DNA of 64,000 nucleotides from Tsuneonella mangrovi (GTDB taxonomy: Bacteria > Pseudomonadota > Alphaproteobacteria > Sphingomonadales > Sphingomonadaceae): NCBI RefSeq assembly GCF_002269345.1, contig NZ_CP022889.1, positions 434,001 through 498,000 on the forward strand, in the 5' to 3' direction. The position numbers were made by a program, and so were the translations under genes. Position 1 is the first letter of the stretch. Every line of letters starts with the position of its first letter. The notes under the pieces are model-generated. The model saw nothing but the letters and a program-made list of their open reading frames with translations. It ran no database searches and was not told where the DNA came from. Positions 52,545 through 61,206 of this stretch are shown here, one piece after another.

Positions 52545-52967
52545 TTGCACCAGACGATCGACCTCGAAGCACTGTGCAGCGAACGCGGCCTGCGGATCAC
52601 TGACCAACGCAGGGTGATCGCTCGGGTCCTGTCCGAGAGCGAGGATCATCCCGATGTCGAACTGCTGCACCAGCGCGCTGCCGCGATCGATCCGAAGATC
52701 TCGATCGCCACTGTCTATCGTACCGTGCGCTTGTTCGAGGAGGCGGGGATTCTCGACCGCCACGATTTCGGCGACGGGCGCGCGCGCTACGAAGCTGCGC
52801 CCGAAGCACATCACGACCACCTGATCGACGTGGAAACCGGCAAGGTGGTGGAGTTCGTCGACCCTGAACTCGAAGCGCTGCAAAAGCAGATAGCCGAAAA
52901 GCTCGGTTACCGGCTCGTCGATCACCGGATGGAACTCTACGGTGTCCGGATCGACCGCGACGACTGA
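52545..52967 (+). CDS. fur: Fur-family ferric uptake regulator
   Basis: A 140-residue metal-responsive repressor. The winged helix includes TDQRRVIARVLSESEDHPDVELL and ISIATVYRTVRLFEEAG. The metal-binding region is HHDHLIDVETGKVVEF: compared with E. coli (HHDHLICLDCGKV) both cysteines of the structural zinc CxxC are replaced, a state found in many alphaproteobacterial Fur proteins. It starts at a TTG (52545) with AGGA close upstream. Its end overlaps plsC by 26 bases. Confidence 0.9.
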   Translation: MHQTIDLEALCSERGLRITDQRRVIARVLSESEDHPDVELLHQRAAAIDPKISIATVYRTVRLFEEAGILDRHDFGDGRARYEAAPEAHHDHLIDVETGKVVEFVDPELEALQKQIAEKLGYRLVDHRMELYGVRIDRDD

Positions 52968-53835
52968 CGCCGACGCCTGGCGCGAAGCTGCCGCCCGGGG
53001 CGAATCGACACCTGTTTCCCCGATCGGCTGGGTCCGGTTCGCGATACGCTTCGCGGCGCTTGTCTTGCTGCTGGCCGTGATGGTCCCGCTGCACTACGCG
53101 TGGCGCACGATCGCCTATGGCTCTCCGTTCCCGATGCTGTTCCTGCGCTGGACCGCGCGGATCATCGGTGCCCGCGTAAAGACCATCGGCACCCCGCTCA
53201 AACGCGACGTGTTCTTCATTTCGAACCATGTCTCTTGGGTCGATATTCTTGCGCTCGCCGGGGCGAGCGGAACAGCCTTTGTCGCCAAGCAGGAACTGAG
53301 CGAAGTCCCGGTGATAGGCTGGTTGTGCAAGCTCAATCGCACGGTATTCGTCAAACGCGAGAACCGGATGAACGTCGCCGACCAGATCAACGACCTGCGC
53401 GAGGCGCTGGCGGACAACTGGTCGGTCACGATCTTTCCCGAAGGCACCACCACCGACGGACAGAGCCTCCTGCCGTTCAAGACCAGCATGATGAGCGTGC
53501 TCGAACCGCCGCCAGACGGGGTGCTGGTCCAGCCCGTGATGCTCGATTACGGCGAATTCGGCGAATGGATCGGCTGGGTCGGTGATGAAAGCGGGATCAA
53601 CAATGCCAAGCGTGTATTCGCGCGCAAGGGCACCTTTCAATTGTGCATCCACTTCCTCGAACCGTTCAGCCCGGTCGAATTCTGCGGGCGCAAGGCAATC
53701 GGCGCCCGCTCTCGCTCGGAGATCGAGGCGGCGCTGCTGGCCGCGCTCGGCAAGCCGTTGCGCGAGTTCAAGCATGACGTAGCACCGGTCCGCTACAACG
53801 CGCCCAAGCAAGGCGATCTTCCGCCTTTGGAATAA
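52942..53835 (+). CDS. plsC: 1-Acyl-sn-glycerol-3-phosphate acyltransferase
   Basis: Membrane acyltransferase making phosphatidic acid. The 297-residue protein has one N-terminal hydrophobic segment (about residues 30-55), the catalytic NHVSWVD (Asn95 to Asp101) and the phosphate-binding FPEGTTTDG. The GTG at 52942 lies 26 bases inside the end of fur, so the pair is likely cotranscribed. Some members acylate other lipids such as ornithine lipids; PlsC is the default call. Confidence 0.88.
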   Translation: MSGSTATTDADAWREAAARGESTPVSPIGWVRFAIRFAALVLLLAVMVPLHYAWRTIAYGSPFPMLFLRWTARIIGARVKTIGTPLKRDVFFISNHVSWVDILALAGASGTAFVAKQELSEVPVIGWLCKLNRTVFVKRENRMNVADQINDLREALADNWSVTIFPEGTTTDGQSLLPFKTSMMSVLEPPPDGVLVQPVMLDYGEFGEWIGWVGDESGINNAKRVFARKGTFQLCIHFLEPFSPVEFCGRKAIGARSRSEIEAALLAALGKPLREFKHDVAPVRYNAPKQGDLPPLE

Positions 53836-53863
53836 CGCCCCTTTGCCGCTATAGGCGCGCGCC

Positions 53864-55198
53864 ATGCGTGCCAGTTCCCCTCCCAAGACCTACCGGGTCA
53901 AAAGCTTCGGTTGCCAGATGAACGTCTACGACGGCGATCGGATGGCCGAATTGCTCGCCTCGCGCGGCATCGCGCCCGCGGCGGAAGGCGAGGAAGCCGA
54001 CCTGGTGGTGCTCAACACGTGCCACATCCGGGAAAAGGCGGCGGAGAAGGTCTATTCGGACATCGGCCGCTTGCAGAAGGCGGACGGTTCAAAGCCGTTG
54101 ATCGCGGTCGCCGGGTGCGTCGCGCAGGCCGAAGGCGAAGAAATCATGGCCCGCGCCCCGGCTGTCAGCATGGTCGTGGGCCCGCAGGCGTACCATCGCT
54201 TGCCTGAAATGCTCGACAAGGCGGTAGCGGGCGAGCGTGCGACCGATACCGACATGCCGCCGATCGCCAAGTTCGCTGCCCTGCCCGCACGGCGTCGCGC
54301 ACCCCCAAGCGCGTTCCTGACGGTGCAGGAAGGGTGCGACAAGTTCTGCACCTATTGTGTGGTCCCCTACACGCGCGGCGCGGAAATTTCGCGCCCGTTC
54401 AACGATCTCGTTGCCGAAGCAGAGAAACTGGTCGAAGCCGGCGCGCGCGAGATCACTCTGCTCGGCCAGAACGTCAATGCCTGGAGCGGGGAAGACGCGA
54501 AGGGCCGGGCAATCGGGCTCGACGGGCTGATCCGCGAACTGGCGAAACTGCCCAATCTCGCCCGCATTCGCTACACCACCAGCCATCCGATGGACGTGAC
54601 CGACGGTCTGATCGCTGCGCACGGCGAAGTCGACAAGCTTATGCCGTTCCTCCACTTGCCGGTGCAAAGCGGTTCGGACCCGATCCTGAAGGCGATGAAC
54701 CGCAGCCACGATGCCGAAGGGTATTTGCGGCTGCTCGAACGGTTCCGCGAAGCACGCCCCGACATCGCACTGAGCGGCGACTTCATCGTCGGTTTCCCGG
54801 GCGAGACCGAGGCCGATTTCGAAGCCACGATGCAGCTGGTCGATGCGGTCGGTTACGCGCAGGCGTTCAGCTTCAAATATTCCGCCCGTCCCGGCACCCC
54901 GGCGGCAAGCATGGATGGAGCGATCGCGCCCGAAGTGATGGACGAGCGCCTCCAGCGCCTGCAGGCCGCGCTCAACCGCGACCAACTGGCGTTCAACCAA
55001 GCCAGTGTTGGCAAGCGGTGTGCCGTACTGGTCGAACGCAAGGGCAAGAAGCCCGGGCAGATGCTCGGCAAGTCCCCATGGCTGCAATCTGTCTGGTTCG
55101 AAAGCGACGCCGCGCTGGGTGAGATTGCCGAAGTCGAACTGGTCGAGGCGGGCCCGAATTCGCTCGCCGGGCGCGTGCTCGCGCCTGTCAGCGCCTAA
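53864..55198 (+). CDS. miaB: tRNA-2-methylthio-N6-dimethylallyladenosine synthase MiaB
   Basis: Radical-SAM methylthiotransferase acting on A37 of tRNAs reading UNN codons. The 444-residue protein has the N-terminal UPF0004 domain with three cluster cysteines ([21 protein letters not shown] and GCVAQAEGE). The radical-SAM motif is GCDKFCTYC (Cys158, Cys162, Cys165), and a C-terminal TRAM domain follows (about residues 375-440). The stop overlaps the convergent lipoprotein gene by four bases. Confidence 0.95.
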   Translation: MRASSPPKTYRVKSFGCQMNVYDGDRMAELLASRGIAPAAEGEEADLVVLNTCHIREKAAEKVYSDIGRLQKADGSKPLIAVAGCVAQAEGEEIMARAPAVSMVVGPQAYHRLPEMLDKAVAGERATDTDMPPIAKFAALPARRRAPPSAFLTVQEGCDKFCTYCVVPYTRGAEISRPFNDLVAEAEKLVEAGAREITLLGQNVNAWSGEDAKGRAIGLDGLIRELAKLPNLARIRYTTSHPMDVTDGLIAAHGEVDKLMPFLHLPVQSGSDPILKAMNRSHDAEGYLRLLERFREARPDIALSGDFIVGFPGETEADFEATMQLVDAVGYAQAFSFKYSARPGTPAASMDGAIAPEVMDERLQRLQAALNRDQLAFNQASVGKRCAVLVERKGKKPGQMLGKSPWLQSVWFESDAALGEIAEVELVEAGPNSLAGRVLAPVSA

Positions 55199-55908
55199 TC
55201 GCGAGCAATCGTTGCCAGCACGACTTCGGTCGGCTGGTGGGTCGTCTTGCCCGCCTTCACCCGCAAATCGAACGCGTCGTTACCCCTGCGCCCGTCGAGG
55301 ACATCCTGCCCACCGTCGGTCTTTCTGTGACGGGGCGCGTATTTGGATTGCGTTGCGCGGGTCCAGTAGAACGACAGCACGTCGGCAACCGGAACCGGTG
55401 TCGTAAAGCGCACGACGCGCGCGTGGCAGTCGGCCGAATCCCCGCCTGCCGCCGCCTGCGTCGCCCCGCGCGGATAGACCGGCAACTCGGGCGGCAAGCG
55501 AGCCGCCCAAATCGCGCCTCGCGCCAGCTTCGCCTTGCATTCTGCGGCACCGGGAAGGGTAGCGAGATTGCCGCTAGCCCGCGCATCGGTTGGAACGGCC
55601 GCCACCGTCCCGCTCGCGGCAGGCACTGCCAGCACCTTACCATCGAGCATCTGAATCGCGTCCTCGCGCGCAGCAGCGATCGCTTCGGGGGTGACCGGAA
55701 TGATCGGCAGCGAATGATCGGTATCGATCGTCACTGCCGCCGCACCCTCGTTGCGTTGGGAAAGGTCGGGATCGACCATAATCGGATCGTTGAGCGCCTG
55801 CGACACGGCAGGATCCCGGTCGGGCTTGTCGGTATCGGGCGTTTCGCCTTTCCCGCAAGCGGCGAGCAGGACGAGCAGGATCAGTGCAGCGGGATAAGTG
55901 CGTCTCAT
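55195..55908 (-). CDS. Putative lipoprotein of unknown function
   Basis: A 237-residue product with the lipobox LLAAC, Cys18 after [17 protein letters not shown]. The proline- and alanine-rich mature part includes [16 protein letters not shown] and a pair of cysteines (AAECKAKL and SADCHARV) that could form a disulfide. I do not recognise the family. The ATG at 55908 is preferred because AGG lies 11 bases upstream; a GTG four codons earlier is possible. Confidence 0.7.
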   Translation of the reverse strand: MRRTYPAALILLVLLAACGKGETPDTDKPDRDPAVSQALNDPIMVDPDLSQRNEGAAAVTIDTDHSLPIIPVTPEAIAAAREDAIQMLDGKVLAVPAASGTVAAVPTDARASGNLATLPGAAECKAKLARGAIWAARLPPELPVYPRGATQAAAGGDSADCHARVVRFTTPVPVADVLSFYWTRATQSKYAPRHRKTDGGQDVLDGRRGNDAFDLRVKAGKTTHQPTEVVLATIARD

Positions 55909-56237
55909 CGGTCGAGACACCTATCCGATAGCCACTCGCATAGGAAGAAGGCGCCGCCTGCCGTGAAGCGAGCGACGCCTTCCGCGACCCCAAGGGGGTT
56001 CGCGCCCTGACCGTGGGTGGGCACGGCCTGAGTTGGGAATTTCCAGTCATTGTGGATGGCCGATTCGTCAGCCGTCCCTCATTTGATGCGTTCACAATTA
56101 GACGTGTTTACCTGAACACAGAGCAACACCGCTGTCAGATTGCGAAATAATTCAGGACCCTGTGGAGAACCGCTTCTTCAATGAAGCCAAACAGCTGCTT
56201 GCCGGGTCGGAACTCCCACCCTAAGGGCCTCCCGAAG
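55909..56237. other. Intergenic region with several potential stem-loops
   Basis: The longest non-coding stretch in the window (329 bases), between the divergent lipoprotein and rarD genes. GAAGGCG (55947-55953) pairs with CGCCTTC (55976-55982). GCCGTG (55960-55965) pairs with CACGGC (56022-56027). CGCGA with CCC (55983-55990) can fold back on GGGG and TCGCG around 55993-56004. GTGTT/AACAC flank TACCTG at 56104-56119. A structured leader or small RNA is possible; neither strand matches a known RNA class that I can name. Both gene promoters must lie here. Confidence 0.4.
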
Positions 56238-57170
56238 ATGAACGAACCCAAGCCCTCGCTGCTTCATTCGTGCCTGCCCGCCGCACTTACAGCATACCTG
56301 ATCTGGGGTTTCCTGCCGCTCTACCTGATTCTCGTGCGGGTAGTGCCACCGGTCGAGTTCGTCGCCTGGCGGATCGTGTGGACGCTGCCGCTGTGCCTGC
56401 TGATAGCGGGCTTCCGGAAGCAATTGCCCGAAGTCCTCGCCGCACTGCGTAACCCGCACGTGCTGATGCTGCTGGTCGCGAGTTCGGTGCTGATCGTCAT
56501 CAACTGGCTGACCTACATCTGGGCGATCCAGGAAGGGCACGTCTACGCCGCGAGCCTGGGCTACTACATCAACCCGCTGGTCAACGTGCTGCTCGGCACG
56601 GTCGTGCTCGGCGAGAAGCTTTCGCGGCGCCAGTGGATCGCGGTGGCGATTGCCGCCGCGGGAATCGCGATCCTGCTTGGCGGCGCGCTGACGACGCTAT
56701 GGATCAGCCTGACGCTGGCTTTCAGTTTCGGCACTTACGGGCTCGTGCGCAAACAGGTGCCGGTGGGGGCGCTGCCCGGCCTGACCATCGAATCGACGAT
56801 CTTGTTGATGCCCGCACTGGTGACGACCTGGTGGTTTGCCCAGACCCCGCACGGCTCGTCGTTCGGCCACGACCCGCAGCTCAGCCTGCTGATCATGCTC
56901 GGTGGGGTGCTCACGGCAACCCCGCTGTGGATGTTCGCGACGGCTGCACGCAAGATGAGCTATTCGGCGCTTGGCTTCACCCAGTTCCTCGCACCGTCGA
57001 TCGTGTTCGTGCTGGGCCTGACGGTGTTCGACAAGCCGCTGCACCCCGCGCAGCTCGCGTGCTTCGTGTTCATCTGGGCCGCAATCGCGGTGTTCGTGTG
57101 GGACCTGCTGGCGCGCAGCCACAAGGCGAGGCCTGCCTCCGCCTCACCAGTCAGTTCATCGTTCGAATGA
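56238..57170 (+). CDS. rarD: RarD-type EamA/DMT-superfamily transporter
   Basis: A 310-residue inner-membrane protein with about ten transmembrane helices and the RarD marks LIWGFLPLYLILVRVVPPVEFVAWRIVWTLPL, ASSVLIVINWLTYIWAI, YYINPLVNVLLGTVVLGEKLSRRQW and LGFTQFLAPSIVFVLG. RarD was named for chloramphenicol sensitivity in Pseudomonas and belongs to the drug/metabolite transporters; substrate unknown. The start at 56238 (MNEPKPSL) is chosen over an upstream ATG 19 codons earlier. Its 3' end overlaps the convergent mmsB by 20 bases. Confidence 0.85.
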   Translation: MNEPKPSLLHSCLPAALTAYLIWGFLPLYLILVRVVPPVEFVAWRIVWTLPLCLLIAGFRKQLPEVLAALRNPHVLMLLVASSVLIVINWLTYIWAIQEGHVYAASLGYYINPLVNVLLGTVVLGEKLSRRQWIAVAIAAAGIAILLGGALTTLWISLTLAFSFGTYGLVRKQVPVGALPGLTIESTILLMPALVTTWWFAQTPHGSSFGHDPQLSLLIMLGGVLTATPLWMFATAARKMSYSALGFTQFLAPSIVFVLGLTVFDKPLHPAQLACFVFIWAAIAVFVWDLLARSHKARPASASPVSSSFE

Positions 57171-58023
57171 TCCCGGAGAAGTCGACCGCGCCGTTCCCCG
57201 CCGCGTCGAACGCTTCGTAAAGGTCCTTCGCGTGGTGGCCCATCTGCGGGTCGATCCCGGCGCTGGCAGCGGCCTCCATCGCCAGCTTGAGGTCCTTGAG
57301 CATCAGCGCGGTGGCGAACCCGCCCTGGTAATCGTTGTCCGACGGGCTTTGCGGGCCGACGCCGGGGACCGGGCAATAGCTCGTCATCGACCAGTTCTGG
57401 CCGGAGGAAACGCTGGAAATGTCGTAGAAGGTCTGCGGATCGAGCCCGAGCTTCTGCGCCATCGTGAACGCTTCGCAGGTGCCGATCATGTGGATGCCGA
57501 GCAGCATGTTGTTGCAGATCTTCGCCGCCTGCCCATTGCCCGCCTGCCCCGCGTGGATCACCGCCTTGCCCATTGCTTCAAGCACCGGTTTCGCGCGTTC
57601 GAACGCCTTGTCGCTCCCACCGACCATGAAGGTCAGCGTGCCCGCATTGGCTGCCGCGATCCCGCCGGAGACGGGCGCATCGACCATGTCGTAACCGGCC
57701 GCTTCGGCCAGGGCGATCGTTTCGCGCGCGGTAGCGACGTCGATCGTCGAGCAATCGAGGAACACCGCGCCTTCAGGCGCATGGCCGATCACGCTGCCGG
57801 TATAGACCGACTTCACGATCGCGCCGTTGGGCAGCATCGTCACCACCGCTTCTACGCCCTGCACCGCTTCCTTGGCATCGGTGAAGGTCGCGCAGCCGTG
57901 CTCCCCGGCAGCAGCCAGCGCCGCTTCGCTGAGGTCGAACGCGTTCACCGCGTGGCCCGCCTTGACGAGGTTCGCGGCCATCCCGCCGCCCATGTTGCCG
58001 AGGCCGATAAATGCGATCTTCAT
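57151..58023 (-). CDS. mmsB: 3-Hydroxyisobutyrate dehydrogenase
   Basis: NAD-dependent oxidation of (S)-3-hydroxyisobutyrate to methylmalonate semialdehyde in valine degradation. The 290-residue protein has MKIAFIGLGNMGGGMAANLVKAGH, the substrate loop DAPVSGGIAAANAGTL and the catalytic Lys168 in GNGQAAKICNNM. The ATG at 58023 has AGAGGA upstream. It is the last gene of the valine operon, with a palindromic repeat element between it and the enoyl-CoA hydratase gene. Confidence 0.93.
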   Translation of the reverse strand: MKIAFIGLGNMGGGMAANLVKAGHAVNAFDLSEAALAAAGEHGCATFTDAKEAVQGVEAVVTMLPNGAIVKSVYTGSVIGHAPEGAVFLDCSTIDVATARETIALAEAAGYDMVDAPVSGGIAAANAGTLTFMVGGSDKAFERAKPVLEAMGKAVIHAGQAGNGQAAKICNNMLLGIHMIGTCEAFTMAQKLGLDPQTFYDISSVSSGQNWSMTSYCPVPGVGPQSPSDNDYQGGFATALMLKDLKLAMEAAASAGIDPQMGHHAKDLYEAFDAAGNGAVDFSGIIRTMN

Positions 58024-58042
58024 AATCCAGATCCTCTCAATT

Positions 58043-58120
58043 CGTTCGTGTCGAGCGGAGGCCGAAGGCCATAGTCGAGACACCTCCCTGAACGTGTCTC
58101 GACTTCGCTCGACACGAACG
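58043..58120. repeat. Nested intergenic inverted-repeat element, copy 1
   Basis: Outer arms of 15 bases are perfect: CGTTCGTGTCGAGCG (58043-58057) and CGCTCGACACGAACG (58106-58120). An inner perfect 11-base pair, AGTCGAGACAC (58073-58083) and GTGTCTCGACT (58094-58104), forms a second stem. A small GGCC-GAA-GGCC hairpin lies between. The element sits between ech and mmsB; such palindromes are dispersed in sphingomonad genomes (general knowledge). A degenerate copy occurs at 59966-60033. Confidence 0.85.
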
Positions 58121-58131
58121 GAGGTTGTCTC

Positions 58132-58914
58132 CTATCGCCCCTTCCACTGACCTTCGCGCTTCTCGATAAACGCGGCCATGCCTTCCGCCTTGTCCTCGCT
58201 GGCGGTGAGGACCTGGAAGATGCGGCGCTCCATGACGATGCCCTGGTCGAGCGTCGTCTCGAACGCGGCGTTGACCATTTCCTTGTTCGCCACCGCCGCC
58301 ATCGGCGGCATCCCGGCGATGGTCGCGGCGGTTTTCAACGCTTCTTCGAGCAGGCTTTCGTGCGGCACGACGCGCGCGACGAGGCCGCTGCGCTCGGCTT
58401 CTTCCGCCCCCATCATCCGCCCGGTGAGGCACATTTCCATCGCCTTGGCCTTGCCTACCGCGCGGGTCAGCCGCTGGCTGCCGCCCATCCCTGGCGCGAC
58501 GCCGAGCTTGATCTCTGGCTGGCCGAACTTAGCGTTTTCGCTCGCGATGATGAAGTCCGCCATCATTGCCAACTCGCACCCACCGCCAAGCGCGAAACCG
58601 TTGACCGCGGCGATCCACGGCTTGCGGGTCGCCTTGACCAAGTGGCTCGTCCAGCGGGAGAAGAAATCCTCGTTGTAGAAATCGGCTGCCGGCTTGTCGG
58701 CCATTTCCTTGATGTCGGCCCCCGCGGCAAACGCCTTGTCCCCGCTGCCCGTCAACACCGCACAACGCTGGGTGCTGTCTGCCTCGAACGCGGCGAACGC
58801 GCTGATCAATTCCTCCAGCACCTGGCTGTTGAGCGCATTGAGCGACTTGGGCCGGTTGAGCGTGACCAGCGTCACCGCGCCTTGTTGTTCGACAGTAATC
58901 GTTTCGTAGCTCAT
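58132..58914 (-). CDS. Enoyl-CoA hydratase (valine pathway, methacrylyl-CoA hydration)
   Basis: Crotonase-family hydratase of 260 residues. The oxyanion-hole regions are [11 protein letters not shown] and [16 protein letters not shown], and the catalytic glutamates are expected in GCELAMM and in [16 protein letters not shown]. Its place in the operon implies conversion of methacrylyl-CoA to 3-hydroxyisobutyryl-CoA; broader short-chain activity is likely. The ATG at 58914 overlaps the HIBCH stop (ATGA). Confidence 0.9.
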   Translation of the reverse strand: MSYETITVEQQGAVTLVTLNRPKSLNALNSQVLEELISAFAAFEADSTQRCAVLTGSGDKAFAAGADIKEMADKPAADFYNEDFFSRWTSHLVKATRKPWIAAVNGFALGGGCELAMMADFIIASENAKFGQPEIKLGVAPGMGGSQRLTRAVGKAKAMEMCLTGRMMGAEEAERSGLVARVVPHESLLEEALKTAATIAGMPPMAAVANKEMVNAAFETTLDQGIVMERRIFQVLTASEDKAEGMAAFIEKREGQWKGR

Positions 58915-59957
58915 AACGGCTTCCATTCCTCGTTTGCCGGCAGCGGTGCGAAGATACTGTCGAGCAGTTCCTCGCTCACGCCTTCGGGGGTCGGCGGGTT
59001 CCACTTGGGGTCGCCGGTCTTATCTACGATCACTGCGCGCACGCCCTCGGCAAAGTCGGGGCGCAGCAGCACGCGGCTGGCGATGCGGTATTCCATCGCC
59101 ATGTTGTCAGCGAAATCGGAGAGCTTCGCGCTTTCGGCGAGTTGGCGCAGCGCGACCTTGCAGGTCTGCGGGCTCTTGGTGCCGAGCGCATCGCGCTCTT
59201 TCGCCGCCCACTCGCTGTCGTCGGCCTCGAGGCTCGCGAGGATGTCCTCGTAGCGGTCCGAAGCGAAGTGCTTGGCGATCTTGTCGGCGTTGCCTTCGAT
59301 CCGCGCGTGCGGGGGCGTTATCGAAAGCTCCGACAGGATACCGCCGATGCGATCGGGGTTTTCGGCGATCCGCGCCTTGGCCTCGGCCAGCTTCTCGCTC
59401 GGCAGGTAGTGCGTCGCGATCCCTGCCCACAGGCATTCCGCCCCATCGAGCCGCGCTCCAGTCAGTGCAAGGAACTGCCCTAGCCGCCCACCGAGCCGCG
59501 AGAGATACCACCCGCCGCCGACATCGGGGAACAGTCCGATCCCCGTCTCGGGCATCGCGAACCGGGTGTTCTCGGTCGCCACGCGGAACTTCGCCGGCTG
59601 GCTGATGCCGACCCCGCCGCCCATCGTGATCCCGTCCATGAACGCGACGATCGGCTTGGCGTATTCGAACATCCGGTGGTTGAGCTGGTATTCGTCGTGG
59701 AAGAACTTCCGCCCGCTCACCCCGCCATCGTTGAGCGCGGAGTTGCGCAGCAGGTTGATATCGCCACCGGCGCAAAAACCCCGCCCTTCGGCATGGTCGA
59801 GCAGGACCGCAGCAATCGCGTCGTCTTCCGCCCATTCGCCCAACGCCGCGCTCATCGCGTGGCACATATCGAGCGTCAACGAATGCAGCGCCTTCGGGCG
59901 ATTGAGCGAGATATGCCCCGCCGCGCCGTGGGTGTGAATGTGAACTTCCGAAGTCAA
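58911..59957 (-). CDS. 3-Hydroxyisobutyryl-CoA hydrolase
   Basis: Crotonase-fold thioesterase of 348 residues releasing 3-hydroxyisobutyrate and so preventing build-up of reactive methacrylyl-CoA. Key stretches are [48 protein letters not shown] and [18 protein letters not shown], typical of HIBCH. The start is a TTG (59957) with a good GGAGG six bases upstream; that Shine-Dalgarno overlaps the edge of repeat copy 2. Confidence 0.92.
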   Translation of the reverse strand: MTSEVHIHTHGAAGHISLNRPKALHSLTLDMCHAMSAALGEWAEDDAIAAVLLDHAEGRGFCAGGDINLLRNSALNDGGVSGRKFFHDEYQLNHRMFEYAKPIVAFMDGITMGGGVGISQPAKFRVATENTRFAMPETGIGLFPDVGGGWYLSRLGGRLGQFLALTGARLDGAECLWAGIATHYLPSEKLAEAKARIAENPDRIGGILSELSITPPHARIEGNADKIAKHFASDRYEDILASLEADDSEWAAKERDALGTKSPQTCKVALRQLAESAKLSDFADNMAMEYRIASRVLLRPDFAEGVRAVIVDKTGDPKWNPPTPEGVSEELLDSIFAPLPANEEWKPL

Positions 59958-59965
59958 TCAAACCT

Positions 59966-60033
59966 CCGTTCGGTTCGAGCAAAGTCGAGAACCGACTGCG
60001 CGACCGTGTCTCGTCTTCGCTCGACACGAACGG
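59966..60033. repeat. Intergenic inverted-repeat element, copy 2 (degenerate)
   Basis: Left arm 59966-59980 matches the reverse complement of the right arm 60019-60033 (GCTCGACACGAACGG) at 13 of 15 positions; the inner arms (59983-59993 and 60006-60016) have three mismatches. The right half is nearly identical to that of copy 1 at 58094-58120. It lies between the acyl-CoA dehydrogenase and HIBCH genes and contributes the HIBCH Shine-Dalgarno sequence. Confidence 0.75.
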
Positions 60034-60049
60034 CAGAAATGAGTCAAAT

Positions 60050-61195
60050 TTACTGCCGCAGCATGTCCCGGCCGACGATCATCCGCATGACCTGGTTGGT
60101 TCCTTCGAGGATCGAGTGGACCCGCAGGTCGCGCCAGAACCGCTCGATCGGGTAGTCTTTGAGATAGCCGTAGCCGCCGAACAGCTGCAGCGCATCATTG
60201 ACCACCTTGCTGCCGGTATCGGTCGCGAGCCGCTTGGCCATCGCCGAGAAGCGCGACTTGTCGGGCGCGCCGTCGGTCACCTTGCACGCTGCAAGGTAGA
60301 GCAGCGCGCGCGCCGCCTCGAGCTCGGTTGCCATGTCGGCGAGCATGAACTGGGTGTTCTGGAAATCCGCCACCGGCTGGCCGAACTGCTGGCGCTCCTT
60401 GGTGTAGCTCACCGCTTCATCGAGACACCGCTGCGCCCCGCCGAGGCTGCACGCCCCGATATTGAGCCGCCCGCCGTCGAGCCCGGCCATTGCGAAGCGG
60501 AAGCCCTCGCCTTCGGCGCCGACCCGGTTGGACACCGGCACCCGGCAATCCTCGAAGATCAGCTGCGCCGTCGGCGAGGCGTTCCAGCCCAGCTTGTTCT
60601 CCGGCGCGCCGTGGCTGAGGCCGGGCGTGCCTTTCTCGACCACCAGGCAGGTGATGCCCTTCGCCTTGTCTTCGCCGGTGCGGACCATCACGACGTAGAT
60701 ATCGTTGAACCCGCTGCCGGAGATGAACTGCTTGGTGCCGTTCAGGACATAATGGTCGCCGTCGAGCTTGGCGGTGGTCTTGAGCGCGGCGGCGTCGGAC
60801 CCGCTGCCCGGTTCGGTGAGCGCGTAGCTGGCGATGTGTTCCATCGTCACCAGCTTGGGCAGGTACTTCGCCTTGAGCTCCGCCGAGCCGTAGGTGTCGA
60901 TCATCCACGCGGCCATGTTGTGGATCGAGACGTAGGCGCTGGTCGCGGGGCAGCCATAGGCCATTGCTTCCATGATCAGCGCCGCTTCGAGCCGCCCGAG
61001 CGCGATCCCGCCACTTGCCTCGCTGACGTAGATCGCGCCGAAGCCGAGCTCGCCGGTCTTCTGGATCACGTCGCGCGGGAAGTGATGCTTCTCGTCCCAC
61101 TCGGCGGCGAACGGCGTGATGTTGTCGGCGGTAAACCGCTGCGCCATTTCCTGGATGGCGAGCTGGTCGTCGGTAAGTTGGAACTGGCTGGTCAT
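60050..61195 (-). CDS. Acyl-CoA dehydrogenase (probable isobutyryl-CoA dehydrogenase)
   Basis: FAD flavoprotein of 381 residues. ALTEPGSGSDAAALKTTA and FISGSGFNDIYVVMVRT bind the flavin and substrate, and the catalytic base is expected at Glu364 in HSILEGTNQVMR, with FGGYGYLKDYPIERFWRD before it. Operon context with HIBCH, MmsA and MmsB makes isobutyryl-CoA the likely substrate; sequence alone does not exclude other short branched acyl-CoAs. It starts 11 bases after mmsA. Confidence 0.88.
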   Translation of the reverse strand: MTSQFQLTDDQLAIQEMAQRFTADNITPFAAEWDEKHHFPRDVIQKTGELGFGAIYVSEASGGIALGRLEAALIMEAMAYGCPATSAYVSIHNMAAWMIDTYGSAELKAKYLPKLVTMEHIASYALTEPGSGSDAAALKTTAKLDGDHYVLNGTKQFISGSGFNDIYVVMVRTGEDKAKGITCLVVEKGTPGLSHGAPENKLGWNASPTAQLIFEDCRVPVSNRVGAEGEGFRFAMAGLDGGRLNIGACSLGGAQRCLDEAVSYTKERQQFGQPVADFQNTQFMLADMATELEAARALLYLAACKVTDGAPDKSRFSAMAKRLATDTGSKVVNDALQLFGGYGYLKDYPIERFWRDLRVHSILEGTNQVMRMIVGRDMLRQ

Positions 61196-61206
61196 TGTGC
61201 GTTCCG

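Noticed and set aside
55940-56030. 6S RNA or SRP RNA in the rarD upstream region
   Set aside because: A 3'-hairpin-like element was suggestive, but the characteristic open bubble and the usual zapA/5-formyltetrahydrofolate cyclo-ligase context are missing; kept only as an unassigned structured region.
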